From the NCBI GenBank assembly GCA_937868075.1, contig CALMLL010000006.1, forward strand, positions 39,156 to 103,155: a stretch of 64,000 nt of DNA, given 5' to 3'. Every line of letters begins with the position of its first letter. The stretch's first letter is position 1. The position numbers and the translations under genes were made by a program. The notes below the pieces were generated by a model, which saw nothing but the letters and a program-made list of their open reading frames with translations, was not told the DNA's origin and did no database searches. Source of the stretch: an uncultured Marmoricola sp. (GTDB taxonomy: Bacteria; Actinomycetota; Actinomycetes; Propionibacteriales; Nocardioidaceae). Positions 45,403-55,503 of the stretch are shown one piece after another.

Positions 45403-46146
45403 TCAGACCGGAACGAGTTCGAGCGCGCCTACTAGGTAGCGGGCCACGACGGACTGGGCGACCAACGGGTGCGCTCCCAACGGCTCGGACACCGCGACCG
45501 CCCCGGCCTCCAATGCCAACTCCGTGGCGCGATCGCACAGAGGCCCGGCGGTCAGGAAGAGCGAGCCCACCGCAACGTGACGCTTGCCCTGGGCACGGAA
45601 GGCCCTCACGGCCTCACCGGTGGCCGGGGGCGCCGCGGCCGCGTAGGCGGCCATCACCGGGAGCTTGTGGTGAGCGCCCCAGACGCGGGCGAGGCGGGCG
45701 ATGGCCTGGTTGGCGATCGCGTCGCCCGATCCGGCGCCGGCCAGCACGAGGGCGTCTAGTTCCCGCACCCGAGCCTGGGTCAATGCCGAACGCAACCGGG
45801 CGTCGAGCACCTCCAACAACGTGGTCTCCAGACCCAAGATGCGAGTCGCCCGGATCGGCAGCCCGGCCAGACGCTGACTGACCGCTTCGACGGCGGCGGG
45901 CACGTCGACCCCGACGTGGAAGGCCTCGTTGAGGAGCAGTGGGACCGCCACGACCTCCTCGGCACCGCGCCGAGCAAGCCGCTCGACGACACGGTCCAGA
46001 CCAGCGCGGGTCTGGTCGAGATAGGCCGCCTCGACAGCGAGGTCGGGGCGCTGGCGGCGTACTTCGGCGACCAGTGCGGTGATCGTCTCGATGGTGCGCG
46101 GGTCGCGACCACTGGGGGCGAGGAGGACCAAGGCAGGCGCGGTCAT
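45403..46146 (-). CDS. Sirohydrochlorin chelatase (CbiX-like)
   Basis: 247-aa chelatase with two CbiX-type half-domains: ALVLLAPSGRDPRTIETI (usually HGSRDP-type; here PSGRDP), EEVVAVPLLLNEAFHVGVDVPAAVE with the metal-binding HVGVD, and a second half LVLAGAGSGDAIANQAIARLARVWGA. The first-half His of HGSR is replaced (LLAPSGRD), noted as unusual. It inserts Fe2+ (or Co2+) into sirohydrochlorin, needed for siroheme in assimilatory sulfite/nitrite reductases. AAGGAG precedes the ATG by 5-8 nt. A cysteine-type leader peptide lies upstream. Confidence 0.82.
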   Translation of the reverse strand: MTAPALVLLAPSGRDPRTIETITALVAEVRRQRPDLAVEAAYLDQTRAGLDRVVERLARRGAEEVVAVPLLLNEAFHVGVDVPAAVEAVSQRLAGLPIRATRILGLETTLLEVLDARLRSALTQARVRELDALVLAGAGSGDAIANQAIARLARVWGAHHKLPVMAAYAAAAPPATGEAVRAFRAQGKRHVAVGSLFLTAGPLCDRATELALEAGAVAVSEPLGAHPLVAQSVVARYLVGALELVPV

Positions 46147-46315
46147 GGTCGGTCTCCTTCTCGGAGGGGCACTGCGCGGACGCCGGAGGTGGGTGCCGGC
46201 TGGGGAGCGAGGAGAGTGGTTGTCATGGCGATCCTGGTTCCGAGGGGTTGGTGGACGCCTGGGCAGATCGACGACGTTGTCGACTGTGGGCGGCGGTCCT
46301 GGGGGGCGGTAGGAC

Positions 46316-46399
46316 TCAGCCGCGACACATCATGCTGCGCGTACGCCCCAGGTCGACGTGGCGGCGAGCCACGAGCCAGGTGGTCGTTGCGGTCAACAT
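46316..46399 (-). CDS. Cysteine-type leader peptide ('putative leader peptide') upstream of cbiX
   Basis: 27-codon ORF too short for ordinary calling, ATG 46399 to TGA 46316. It encodes a peptide with the signature WLVARRHVDLGR followed by MMCRG at the end. Short actinobacterial peptides with the RRHVDLxR...CxR pattern stand before sulfate/sulfite assimilation genes and are thought to sense cysteine supply via the terminal Cys codon. Its 3' end is 170 nt before cbiX. A 6-bp hairpin (GACAGG/CCTGTC, 46401-46419) lies directly upstream of the start and includes the weak ribosome-binding site. This placement suggests that siroheme synthesis is tied to cysteine status. Confidence 0.75.
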   Translation of the reverse strand: MLTATTTWLVARRHVDLGRTRSMMCRG

Positions 46400-46440
46400 G
46401 GACAGGAGTCTCACCTGTCGGACAGGCTCGACACAAATCT

Positions 46441-46480
46441 GAATCTCAACTAATGAGACGCACAATCACATAGTGAGACG
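46441..46480. promoter_or_regulatory. AT-rich palindromic operator region between the leader peptide and glyA
   Basis: The 394-nt gap between cbiX and glyA holds the leader ORF and, near the middle, two similar 10-mers, TAATGAGACG (46451-46460) and TAGTGAGACG (46471-46480), spaced exactly 20 nt. They form TCTCA-N5-TGAGA (46444-46458) and TCAC-ATA-GTGA (46466-46476). Two sites on one helix face suggest a cooperative regulator controlling cbiX, glyA or both. The rest (46147-46315 and 46481-46540) shows no convincing gene beyond a 27-codon frame (46226-46143) whose stop overlaps the cbiX start. Confidence 0.5.
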
Positions 46481-46540
46481 TCGACGCAACGCGACGGACC
46501 CTCTCGCGTCGAGGTCCTCGGGCCTTCTAAGGTTCCTCCC

Positions 46541-48007
46541 ATGACCGACACCCCGGGCGGCTCCTCGCTGCCGTACGCCGCCACCGCATCCCGCGCCTAC
46601 CAGGCTGCCCTCGAGGTAATCGCCTCGGTGGAGCCGCGTGTGGCCGAGGCGACCCGCCAGGAACTGGCCGACCAGCGCTCCTCGCTGAAGTTGATCGCTT
46701 CGGAGAACTACGCCTCTCCTGCCGTGCTGCTCACGATGGGGACCTGGTTCTCCGACAAGTACGCCGAGGGCACCGTCGGACACCGCTTCTATGCAGCCTG
46801 CCAGAACGTCGACACCGTCGAGGCCCTGGCCGCCGAGCATGCCCGGGAACTGTTCGGCGCTGAATACGCCTACGCGCAACCCCACTCGGGGATCGACGCC
46901 AACCTGGTCGCCTTCTGGTCGATCCTGGCCAACCGGATCGAGACGCCGTCACTGGCCGAGTTCGGGGCGAAGGGGGTCAACGACCTCACCGATGACCAGT
47001 GGGAGCACCTTCGCAAGGCGCTGGGCAACCAGCGACTGCTGGGGATGTCCTTGGACGCAGGCGGCCACCTCACCCACGGTTTCCGGCCCAACATCAGCGG
47101 CAAGATGTTCCACCAGCAGTCCTACGGGACCGACCCGGCCACCCAGTTGCTGGACTACTCCCGCCTCCGTGAGCAGGCCAAGCAGTTCCGGCCGTTGGTC
47201 CTGGTGGCCGGCTATTCGGCCTACCCGCGTCGGGTGAACTTCGCGATCATGCGCGAGATCGCCGACGAGGTCGGTGCTGTGCTCATGGTCGACATGGCGC
47301 ACTTCGCCGGGCTGGTCGCAGGCAAGGTGTTCACCGGCGATGAGGACCCGGTGCCGCACGCCCAGGTCGTCACCACCACCACCCACAAGTCGCTGCGCGG
47401 GCCGCGCGGTGGGCTCGTGCTGGCCACCGAGGAGTTCGCCGGCGACGTCGACCGGGGTTGTCCGATGGTGCTCGGCGGCCCGCTCTCACACGTGATGGCT
47501 GCCAAGGCGGTCGCCCTGGCCGAGGCCCGTCAGCCTGAGTTCCGCGCCTACGCGCAACGGATCGCCGACAACGCCCAGTCGCTGGCCGAGGGATTCCTCA
47601 AGCGCGGCGCCACCCTGGTCACCGGAGGCACCGACAACCACCTCGTGCTGCTCGACGTGCGCTCCTTCGGGTTGACCGGCCGTCAGGCCGAGTCGGCCCT
47701 GCTCGATGCCGGTGTGGTGACCAACCGCAACTCGGTGCCCCAGGACCCCAACGGCGCTTGGTACACCACCGGCGTGCGGTTCGGAACCCCGGCGCTGACC
47801 ACGCGTGGGTTCGGCCACGAGGAGTTCGACACCGTGGCGCAGTTGGTCGTCGACGTCCTCAGCAACACCACGCCGGGCTCCACGTCGACCGGTGCCCCCT
47901 CGAAGGCCACCTACCGGCTGGCCGACGGGGTCGCGGATCGAGTGCGGGCGCGCTCTGCCGAGATGCTCGACAAGCACGAGCTCTACCCCGGCCTCGAGCT
48001 GAGCTGA
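46541..48007 (+). CDS. glyA: Serine hydroxymethyltransferase, long form
   Basis: 488-aa PLP enzyme converting serine and THF to glycine and methylene-THF. PLP lysine K283 is in [14 protein letters not shown]. Other SHMT blocks: [30 protein letters not shown]. Usual SHMT has about 420 aa; here about 30 residues are inserted between the first domain and GGHLTHG ([29 protein letters not shown] region, 131-165), and the N-terminus is longer. This long type occurs in some actinobacteria beside a normal glyA; whether another copy exists is not visible. ATG with weak ribosome-binding site; convergent with glgM, 3 nt apart. Confidence 0.92.
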   Translation: MTDTPGGSSLPYAATASRAYQAALEVIASVEPRVAEATRQELADQRSSLKLIASENYASPAVLLTMGTWFSDKYAEGTVGHRFYAACQNVDTVEALAAEHARELFGAEYAYAQPHSGIDANLVAFWSILANRIETPSLAEFGAKGVNDLTDDQWEHLRKALGNQRLLGMSLDAGGHLTHGFRPNISGKMFHQQSYGTDPATQLLDYSRLREQAKQFRPLVLVAGYSAYPRRVNFAIMREIADEVGAVLMVDMAHFAGLVAGKVFTGDEDPVPHAQVVTTTTHKSLRGPRGGLVLATEEFAGDVDRGCPMVLGGPLSHVMAAKAVALAEARQPEFRAYAQRIADNAQSLAEGFLKRGATLVTGGTDNHLVLLDVRSFGLTGRQAESALLDAGVVTNRNSVPQDPNGAWYTTGVRFGTPALTTRGFGHEEFDTVAQLVVDVLSNTTPGSTSTGAPSKATYRLADGVADRVRARSAEMLDKHELYPGLELS

Positions 48008-48010
48008 TCC

Positions 48011-49195
48011 TCAGTCGCGCAGGCTCTGGTAGATCTCCAGGGTCTGCGCCGCGATCGCCGGCCAGCTGAACGACTCGATGGCTCGCTGTCGCCCGGCCTG
48101 CCCCATGCGGTGGGCACGGTCAGGGTCGGCGACGGCCTCGTTGAGGGCTGCAGCGAAGTCGGCGACGTACGCCGCCGGGTCGACCGGGGTCCCGGTGCCG
48201 TCATGGAGTTGCTCGATCGGCACCAGCCATCCGGTCTCACCGGGCACGACCACCTCAGGAATGCCGCCGGTCGCGGTCGCCACGACCGCGGTGTCGCACG
48301 CCATCGCCTCCAGATTGACGATGCCGAGGGGTTCGTAGATCGAGGGGCAGGCGAAGACGGTCGCTTGGGTCAGCAGCGCCACCACGTCAGCTCTGGGCAG
48401 CATCTCCGCGATCCACACCACGCCGCCGCGGGTGGCCCGCAGGTCCTCGACCAGCGCTTCCACCTCCGCCTTGATCTCGGGGGTGTCCGGGGCGCCCGCA
48501 CACAGCACCAGTTGGACATCGGGGGGGAGCTGCGCGGCGGCGCGAAGGAACAGCGGCAGTCCCTTCTGCCGCGTGATCCGGCCGACGAAGATGACGCTGC
48601 GACGGTCCGGATCGATGCCGAGTTCGCGGACCCGGTCGGGGTTGGCGGTCGGGGTCCACAGTGCGGTGTCGATGCCGTTGTGCACGACCTTGACCCGGCC
48701 TGGGTCGACTGCGGGATAGGAGCGGAGCACGTCGTCGCGCATGGCGCCACTGACCGCGATGATCCCGGCGGCGGCTTCGTATGCGGTGCGCTCGGCCCAG
48801 GAGGAGACCGCGTAACCGCCGCCGAGTTGTTCGGCCTTCCACGGTCGCATGGGCTCGAGGCTGTGGGCGGTGACCACGTGCGGGACGTCGTACATCAGGG
48901 CGGAGAGGTGGCCGGCCATGTTGGCGTACCAGGTGTGGGAGTGGACCACATCGGCGCCTTCGCAGGCCGAGACCATGGCGAGATCGACCCCGAGTGTGGC
49001 GATCGCCGGGTTGGCGTCGGCGAGGCCGGCCAGCGGTGGATGCGAGGTGGTGTCGGCCTCATCACGGGGTCCGTCGAAGGCATGCACGCGGACCGTGGCG
49101 AGCTGTCGAAGTGCCCTGACGAGCTCGGCAACGTGAACGCCAGCCCCCCCGTAGATGGACGGCGGGTATTCCTTGCTCAGAATGTCGATCCGCAT
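48011..49195 (-). CDS. glgM: GlgM-type alpha-maltose-1-phosphate synthase / glycogen synthase (GT4)
   Basis: 394-aa GT4 enzyme: [29 protein letters not shown] (KEYPP-x3-GGAG-xH acceptor loop), [50 protein letters not shown], and [39 protein letters not shown] with the E-x7-E motif. Actinobacterial members (Rv1212c) use ADP-glucose to make alpha-maltose-1-phosphate or extend glucans. ATG 49195 chosen; ATG 49204 is in frame. Divergent from glgC with 46 nt between starts, so the pair shares a promoter region, as is usual. Confidence 0.92.
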   Translation of the reverse strand: MRIDILSKEYPPSIYGGAGVHVAELVRALRQLATVRVHAFDGPRDEADTTSHPPLAGLADANPAIATLGVDLAMVSACEGADVVHSHTWYANMAGHLSALMYDVPHVVTAHSLEPMRPWKAEQLGGGYAVSSWAERTAYEAAAGIIAVSGAMRDDVLRSYPAVDPGRVKVVHNGIDTALWTPTANPDRVRELGIDPDRRSVIFVGRITRQKGLPLFLRAAAQLPPDVQLVLCAGAPDTPEIKAEVEALVEDLRATRGGVVWIAEMLPRADVVALLTQATVFACPSIYEPLGIVNLEAMACDTAVVATATGGIPEVVVPGETGWLVPIEQLHDGTGTPVDPAAYVADFAAALNEAVADPDRAHRMGQAGRQRAIESFSWPAIAAQTLEIYQSLRD

Positions 49196-49241
49196 GGACA
49201 GCAACGTAGCCCTGCGGCACCGGCGGCACTACTTTGGAGGT

Positions 49242-50479
49242 ATGTCAGCCCGTAAGAAGGTCATGGCCATCGTCCTTGCCGGTGGGGAGGGTAAGCGGCT
49301 GATGCCGCTGACCGCGGACCGTGCCAAACCCGCGGTGCCTTTCGGCGGGATCTACCGACTGATCGACTTCGCATTGTCGAACGTTGTCAACAGCGGCTAC
49401 CTGCAGGTGGTCGTGCTCACCCAGTACAAGTCCCACAGTCTCGACCGCCACATCAGCTCCACCTGGCGGATGTCGACGATGCTGGGCAACTACGTGGCCA
49501 GCGTGCCGGCCCAACAGCGGGTCGGGAAGCGGTGGTACCTCGGCAGCGCCGACGCGATCTTCCAGAGTCTCAACCTCGTGCGGGACGAGAAGCCCGACAT
49601 CATCGTGGTGGTCGGTGCCGACCACGTCTACCGGATGGACTTCTCCCAGATGGTGGACCAGCACCTGGAGTCGGGGGCCGCCTGCACGGTGGCCGCGATC
49701 CGCCAACCCATCGCCGATGCCAACCAGTTCGGCGTCATCGACGTGCACCCCGACGACCCGAAACGGATCCGCGAGTTCCTGGAGAAGCCCGACGACCCGG
49801 TCGGGCTGCCGGACTCTCCGGACGAGGTGCTGGCCAGCATGGGCAACTACGTCTTCGACGCCGATGCGCTGGTCGATGCGGTGACCCGCGACGCCGACGA
49901 CGAGGGGTCGCGCCACGACATGGGCGGCGATATCGTCCCCGACTTCGTGCGCCGGGACCTCGCCGGCGTCTACGACTACAAGGACAACGACGTCATCGGC
50001 TCGACCGACCGCGACCGCGGCTACTGGCGCGACGTCGGAACCATGGCGTCCTACTACGCCGCGCACATGGACCTCGTCAGCCCGTTGCCGGTCTTCAACC
50101 TCTACAACCTCGACTGGGCGATCTACACCAGTTCGGGGCCCTACCCGCCAGCGAAGTTGGTGCAAGGCGAGGGCGGCCGCAGCGCGAGCACTTTCAACTC
50201 GATCCTCAGTCAGGGCGTCGTCGTGGCTGGGGGAGACGTCAACCGGTCGGTGCTCTCACCTGCGGTCTTCGTCCAGCGTGGCGCCGAGGTCTCCGAGTCG
50301 GTGCTGCTCAACGGTGTGCACGTGGGGCCGGGTGCGATCGTGCGGAACGCCATCATCGACAAGGGTGTGGTGATCCCGGGCGGGGTGCACATCGGGATCG
50401 ACAAGGAGTACGACATGGCCCGCGGCTTCATGGTCGAAGACGGGCTCACGATCATCGCCAAGGGACAAGAGGTTCACAA

Positions 50480-50483
<4 letters not shown>
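49242..50483 (+). CDS. glgC: Glucose-1-phosphate adenylyltransferase (ADP-glucose pyrophosphorylase)
   Basis: 413-aa enzyme making ADP-glucose from glucose-1-P and ATP. N-terminal nucleotidyltransferase loop [46 protein letters not shown]-like [13 protein letters not shown]-terminal left-handed beta-helix ([28 protein letters not shown]). ATG 49242 behind GGAGG. It supplies GlgM; the GTG of the phosphoglucomutase overlaps its stop, giving a glycogen-precursor operon. Confidence 0.96.
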
Positions 50484-52117
<1,634 letters not shown>

Positions 52118-52147
52118 GTCGGCTACCGGGGTCGTACGGTAGTCCGC

Positions 52148-53122
52148 ATGGCGAGCAAGGTGGCGTGGTCCGCACCTGCCTGGCTGGTTTCCCTCAAAGA
52201 CGCCCTCTGGCGCATCATCGTGTCCACCGTCGGCACCTGCATGCGCAACCGGGTGACCGGGCTGGCGGCCGAGGCAGCCTTCTTCGCGGTGCTCTCGTTG
52301 CCGCCGCTGATCTTCGCTCTGGCCGGATCGATCGGCTACGTCTTCGCACAGTTCAGCGATGCCAAGGTGGGTGAGATCCGCCAGACGGTGCTCGACGTCG
52401 CCAGCCGGGCGCTGACACCCGATGCCGTGGACAGCATCATCCGGCCTACCCTGGACGACGTGCTGCGCGGTGGGCGCTACGACGTCGTCTCGATCGGGTT
52501 CATCCTGGCGCTGTGGTCGGGCAGTCGGGCCCTCAACGTCTTCGTCGACACCATCACGATCATGTATGGGCTCGGTGGCCAACGCGGCATCGTCCGCACC
52601 CGGATGCTGTCCTTCGGGCTCTACGTGATGGGACTCGTCACGGCGGTCATCACCTTGCCGCTGGTGCTGGCCGGCCCGGCGCTGGTGGGGGCATGGATCC
52701 CGGCGCGCCTGGATTGGCTGCGCGGCCTCTATTGGCCGGTCGTGTTGGTGCTCGGGATCTGCTTCCTCGCCACGCTGTATCACGTGTCGGTGCCGGTGCG
52801 GACCCGTTGGCGGTTCAACCTCCCCGGGGCAGGCTTCACGATGTTCTGCTGGGTCTTCGGCTCGGCGCTGCTGCGCATGATCCTGGTCGGCACCGCCAAG
52901 GGTTCCACCTCGATCTACGGCCCGCTGGCCACCCCGATCGCCGTCTTGCTGTGGCTCTATCTGCTCTCGATCGCGGTGCTGATCGGGGCGGCCCTCAACG
53001 CGGCGATGGACGCCATCTGGCCCCAGAACGAGCCGGGGCAGGCGCGCCTCGACCTGGCCAGGCGGCTGCGGCTAGACGCCATGGTGGCTCGCCGGGCGCC
53101 CCGGGGTCCACGGGCCGAATAA
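52148..53122 (+). CDS. YihY/BrkB family integral membrane protein
   Basis: 324-aa membrane protein. Beginning NRVTGLAAEAAFFAVLSLPPLIFALAGSIGYVF, central FILALWSGSRALNVFVDTITIMYGLGGQRGIVRTR, and GSTSIYGPLATPIAVLLWLYLLSIAVLIGAALNAAMD. These are the signature runs of the YihY/BrkB family; six hydrophobic segments. The family's function is unsettled (the RNase BN naming is obsolete). ATG start. C-terminus ends in a basic tail. Confidence 0.9.
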   Translation: MASKVAWSAPAWLVSLKDALWRIIVSTVGTCMRNRVTGLAAEAAFFAVLSLPPLIFALAGSIGYVFAQFSDAKVGEIRQTVLDVASRALTPDAVDSIIRPTLDDVLRGGRYDVVSIGFILALWSGSRALNVFVDTITIMYGLGGQRGIVRTRMLSFGLYVMGLVTAVITLPLVLAGPALVGAWIPARLDWLRGLYWPVVLVLGICFLATLYHVSVPVRTRWRFNLPGAGFTMFCWVFGSALLRMILVGTAKGSTSIYGPLATPIAVLLWLYLLSIAVLIGAALNAAMDAIWPQNEPGQARLDLARRLRLDAMVARRAPRGPRAE

Positions 53123-53161
53123 TCCGGTGCTTACCCGGCCTCGGCTGCCTATGGTGGGCCC

Positions 53162-53416
53162 GTGGTTGTGCGCTGGCAGGGCGTCGTACGCCGGATCGAG
53201 ACGGGGGTGTGCCTCGTCGAGGTCCCGGCGGGCCTGATCAGGGCCAGTTGGAGCGGACGCCTGCTGGCCGCCGTGGCCCGGGACCGAGTCCACGAGCCTC
53301 GGCCAGGTGATCGGGTGAGCCTGACGCTGTGGTCGGACGGGCGCGCCACGGTCAATGCCGTGGTGGCAACCGCCGCCGAGGAGACCCGGGTGGTGCCGCT
53401 GCGTCGTCCGGGCTGA
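53162..53416 (+). CDS. Small OB-fold-like (IF-1-like) protein
   Basis: 84 aa, basic. The stretch VRRIETGVCLVEVPAGLIRASWSGRLLAAVARDRVHEPRPGDRVSLTLWSDGRATVNAVV follows the strand order and PGDRV turn of the S1/IF-1 OB fold (compare VELENGHxVLAHISGKMRxHYIRILPGDRVVV in IF-1). It is not canonical IF-1. GTG start. Nothing in the neighbourhood fixes a role. May be an RNA-binding or transporter-associated OB domain. Confidence 0.5.
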   Translation: MVVRWQGVVRRIETGVCLVEVPAGLIRASWSGRLLAAVARDRVHEPRPGDRVSLTLWSDGRATVNAVVATAAEETRVVPLRRPG

Positions 53417-53437
53417 GCGACGTGCCAGACTGGCGCC

Positions 53438-53776
53438 GTGGGAAACGTCACCTTGCCGACGCCGGTGTTCGTTGCGGGGGGCGCGTTGTGCCTGCTCGCC
53501 GGCTACTTCGTCGGCACCACCACCGGACCGGCCCGCGTCGAGGCGCCGACGGCCACGGTGGTCAGCTACCAGACCAGTTCCGATCGACTCTGCCTGAGCG
53601 GAGACGCGGTCACCTCGCTCGACGGGGTCGAGAACGGCGCCCTATGCGGGCGCTGGCGGCGTACGGACGCGGCCGCGACGGTGCCAAAGAAGGGTGACAG
53701 CTTCCGGTTCGTGTCGGTCGTCACGAGGGCCGATGGACGCTCCCAGACGGTGATCTATGGCGACGTCGTCTCCTGA
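53438..53776 (+). CDS. Small membrane-anchored hypothetical protein
   Basis: 112 aa. A single hydrophobic segment (VFVAGGALCLLAGYFVG) near the N-terminus followed by a short extracytoplasmic or cytoplasmic domain with two cysteines (RLCLSGDAVTSLDGVENGALCGRW), which could form a disulfide if exported. No family recognised. GTG start 53438. Overlaps the K+ channel start by 20 nt, so it is probably co-translated with it. Confidence 0.55.
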   Translation: MGNVTLPTPVFVAGGALCLLAGYFVGTTTGPARVEAPTATVVSYQTSSDRLCLSGDAVTSLDGVENGALCGRWRRTDAAATVPKKGDSFRFVSVVTRADGRSQTVIYGDVVS

Positions 53777-54848
53777 GCGGGACTCTGCTTCCTGGGTCCG
53801 GCTTCCCCAGCGGTCGGAGTCGCCGTGGTGGCGGCTCGGTAAGCGCCTGCTGCTGGCTGTGGCCATCATGGTCGGCACGGTGCTGTTGGTCTATGTGCAG
53901 CGCGGCGGGTACGTCGACATCAACGACCCTGACCGCTCCGTCGACCTCACCGACGCGATCTACTACGTGACCGTCACGTTGAGCACCACCGGCTACGGCG
54001 ACATCGCGCCGGTCAGCCAAGCCGCCCGCATGATGAACGCCTTTGTGATCACCCCGGCCCGCATCGCGTTCTTGGTCCTGCTGATCGGCACCACACTGGA
54101 GGTGATGGCCTCCCAAGGACGAGCGCAGTTCCGGGCCGCGCGTTGGAGGAAACGAATGGGCGATCACTTCGTCGTCATCGGCTACGGCACCAAGGGTCGC
54201 CGGGCCGCACAGACACTGGTCAACAACGGGATCGACAAGGACATGGTCGTCGTCGTCGATCCCGAGGGGGCGGCTCAGGACGAGGCCGCCAACGACGGCT
54301 TCGCGGTCATCCCCGGCGATGCCACCCGGCGAGACGTCCTACTGCGGGCCGGGGTCGACAAGGCGCAGCAGGTCCTGATCACCACCGGCCGTGACGACTC
54401 CACGGTGTTGTCGACGCTGACCGTGCGCCAACTCAACGCCAGCCTCTACATCGTGGCGGCGGTGCGCGAGGCCGAGAACGTGCCCTTGGTCCGCCAGTCC
54501 GGCGCCGACCAGGTGATTACCTCCTCCGATGCGGTCGGTCGTCTCCTGGGCCTGTCGTCGCTGTCTCCCTCGCTCGGCTCGGTCATGGAGGACCTCCTCA
54601 CCTACGGCGAGGGCCTAGAGGTGGCCGAGCGGGATCTCCTGGTCAACGAGGTCGGCAAGCAGCCTCAGCAACTGCCCGACCAGGTGATCGCGGTCTATCG
54701 GGACGAGAAGGTGTTTCGCTACTTCGACCCGGCGGTCACCCAACTGGCTCGTGGGGACCGGGTCATCGTGGTGCGCCCGGCCAAGGATCTGCCGTGGGCT
54801 CCGCGACCGGGGACGCACGGCGAGGCCTTCGCCGACGAGAACGAGTGA
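53757..54848 (+). CDS. Potassium channel with RCK (TrkA-N) domain
   Basis: 363-aa channel. Two membrane segments frame the selectivity filter TTGYGD (residues 77-82), then an RCK/TrkA-N Rossmann domain: VVIGYGTKGRRAAQTLVNNG (GYGTKG 142-147), DPEGAAQDEAA, DATRRDVLLRAGVDKAQQVLI. The architecture is MthK/Kch-like: tetrameric, gated by ions or nucleotides. A C-terminal TrkA-C-like end is present. ATG start. Confidence 0.9.
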   Translation: MATSSPERDSASWVRLPQRSESPWWRLGKRLLLAVAIMVGTVLLVYVQRGGYVDINDPDRSVDLTDAIYYVTVTLSTTGYGDIAPVSQAARMMNAFVITPARIAFLVLLIGTTLEVMASQGRAQFRAARWRKRMGDHFVVIGYGTKGRRAAQTLVNNGIDKDMVVVVDPEGAAQDEAANDGFAVIPGDATRRDVLLRAGVDKAQQVLITTGRDDSTVLSTLTVRQLNASLYIVAAVREAENVPLVRQSGADQVITSSDAVGRLLGLSSLSPSLGSVMEDLLTYGEGLEVAERDLLVNEVGKQPQQLPDQVIAVYRDEKVFRYFDPAVTQLARGDRVIVVRPAKDLPWAPRPGTHGEAFADENE

Positions 54849-54910
54849 CTTGACCGACTTGACTTGTCGGAGGCTCGACGTACTCTGGACTTGACCAGCT
54901 TGACTGGCAA
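54848..54910 (+). promoter_or_regulatory. Duplicated TTGAC operator/promoter of the RES/Xre module
   Basis: Two near-identical 19-nt repeats, ACTTGACCGACTTGACTTG and ACTTGACCAGCTTGACTGG, start at 54848 and 54889. Each holds a pair of TTGAC motifs 9 nt apart (54850/54859 and 54891/54900). A TTGACT (-35) and TACTCT (54881-54886, -10) lie between them, so both repeats flank or overlap the promoter. This is typical of antitoxin autoregulatory sites. GGAGGAG precedes the antitoxin ATG. Confidence 0.7.
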
Positions 54911-54921
54911 GGAGGAGTTCG

Positions 54922-55503
54922 ATGACGCTGCGCAACCGAGTCGGGGTCGAGGTTTCGGCCGACCGCTACAAGCGTGAGGTGCTCGACGAGGTCGAGTCGG
55001 TGCTCGATTCGGTGCTGGCCGCCTATCGCCAACCCAACTCCGGGGTCACTGCCGCGATCGACGGGCTCACCAGCGCCCAGTTGGCTCGCCACCTGCTCGC
55101 CGGCCTGCCGGTGCTCGATGCGACCAACCCCATGGCCGACCTGATCGGCCCTTGCTATGACACCTCCGGGGTGCAGACCGTGTTGGGCAAGGCACGGGGT
55201 CGCGCGGTCTCCAAGCAGGCAGTCGAGGCGCGCCGTGAACGGCGCTCGATCCTGGCGCTGCGCACCAGTGACGGTCGCTGGGTCTACCCGACCTTCCAGT
55301 TCGCCGCCGACGGGTCGGTGCGCGCCGATATCGCTGCAGTGCTCCAGGTCGTGGGGGAGTCCTCGTGGACCTTGGCGACCTGGTGGCGCACCCCCTCGGC
55401 CGATCTGGAATCCCACACTCCGCTGGAGTGGCTCGACGCCGGGTGGCCCGTTGACGACGTGCTGGCGGCGGCTCGTCAGGCCGCGGCCCGCTGGGCCGCC
55501 TGA
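54922..55503 (+). CDS. Antitoxin of RES-type TA system (Xre/MbcA/ParS toxin-binding family)
   Basis: 193 aa. N-terminal MTLRNRVGVEVSADRYKREVLDEVESVLDSV is a possible DNA-binding/oligomerisation helix. The middle contains VLGKARGRAVSKQAVEARRERRSILALRTSDGRWVYPTFQF, a small wHTH-like region. The tail VLQVVGESSWTLATWWRTPSADLESHTPLEWLDAGWPVDDVLAAARQAAARW is the MbcA/ParS/Xre antitoxin C-terminal toxin-binding (DUF2384-type) pattern, known to cap RES toxins. ATG behind a strong ribosome-binding site; stop overlaps the toxin start. Confidence 0.82.
   Translation: MTLRNRVGVEVSADRYKREVLDEVESVLDSVLAAYRQPNSGVTAAIDGLTSAQLARHLLAGLPVLDATNPMADLIGPCYDTSGVQTVLGKARGRAVSKQAVEARRERRSILALRTSDGRWVYPTFQFAADGSVRADIAAVLQVVGESSWTLATWWRTPSADLESHTPLEWLDAGWPVDDVLAAARQAAARWAA

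Noticed and set aside
46143..46436. 97-aa minus-strand ORF in front of cbiX
   Set aside because: Overlaps the better-supported leader peptide in another frame; only its last 27 codons (from 46226) could be translated, with a weak ribosome-binding site.
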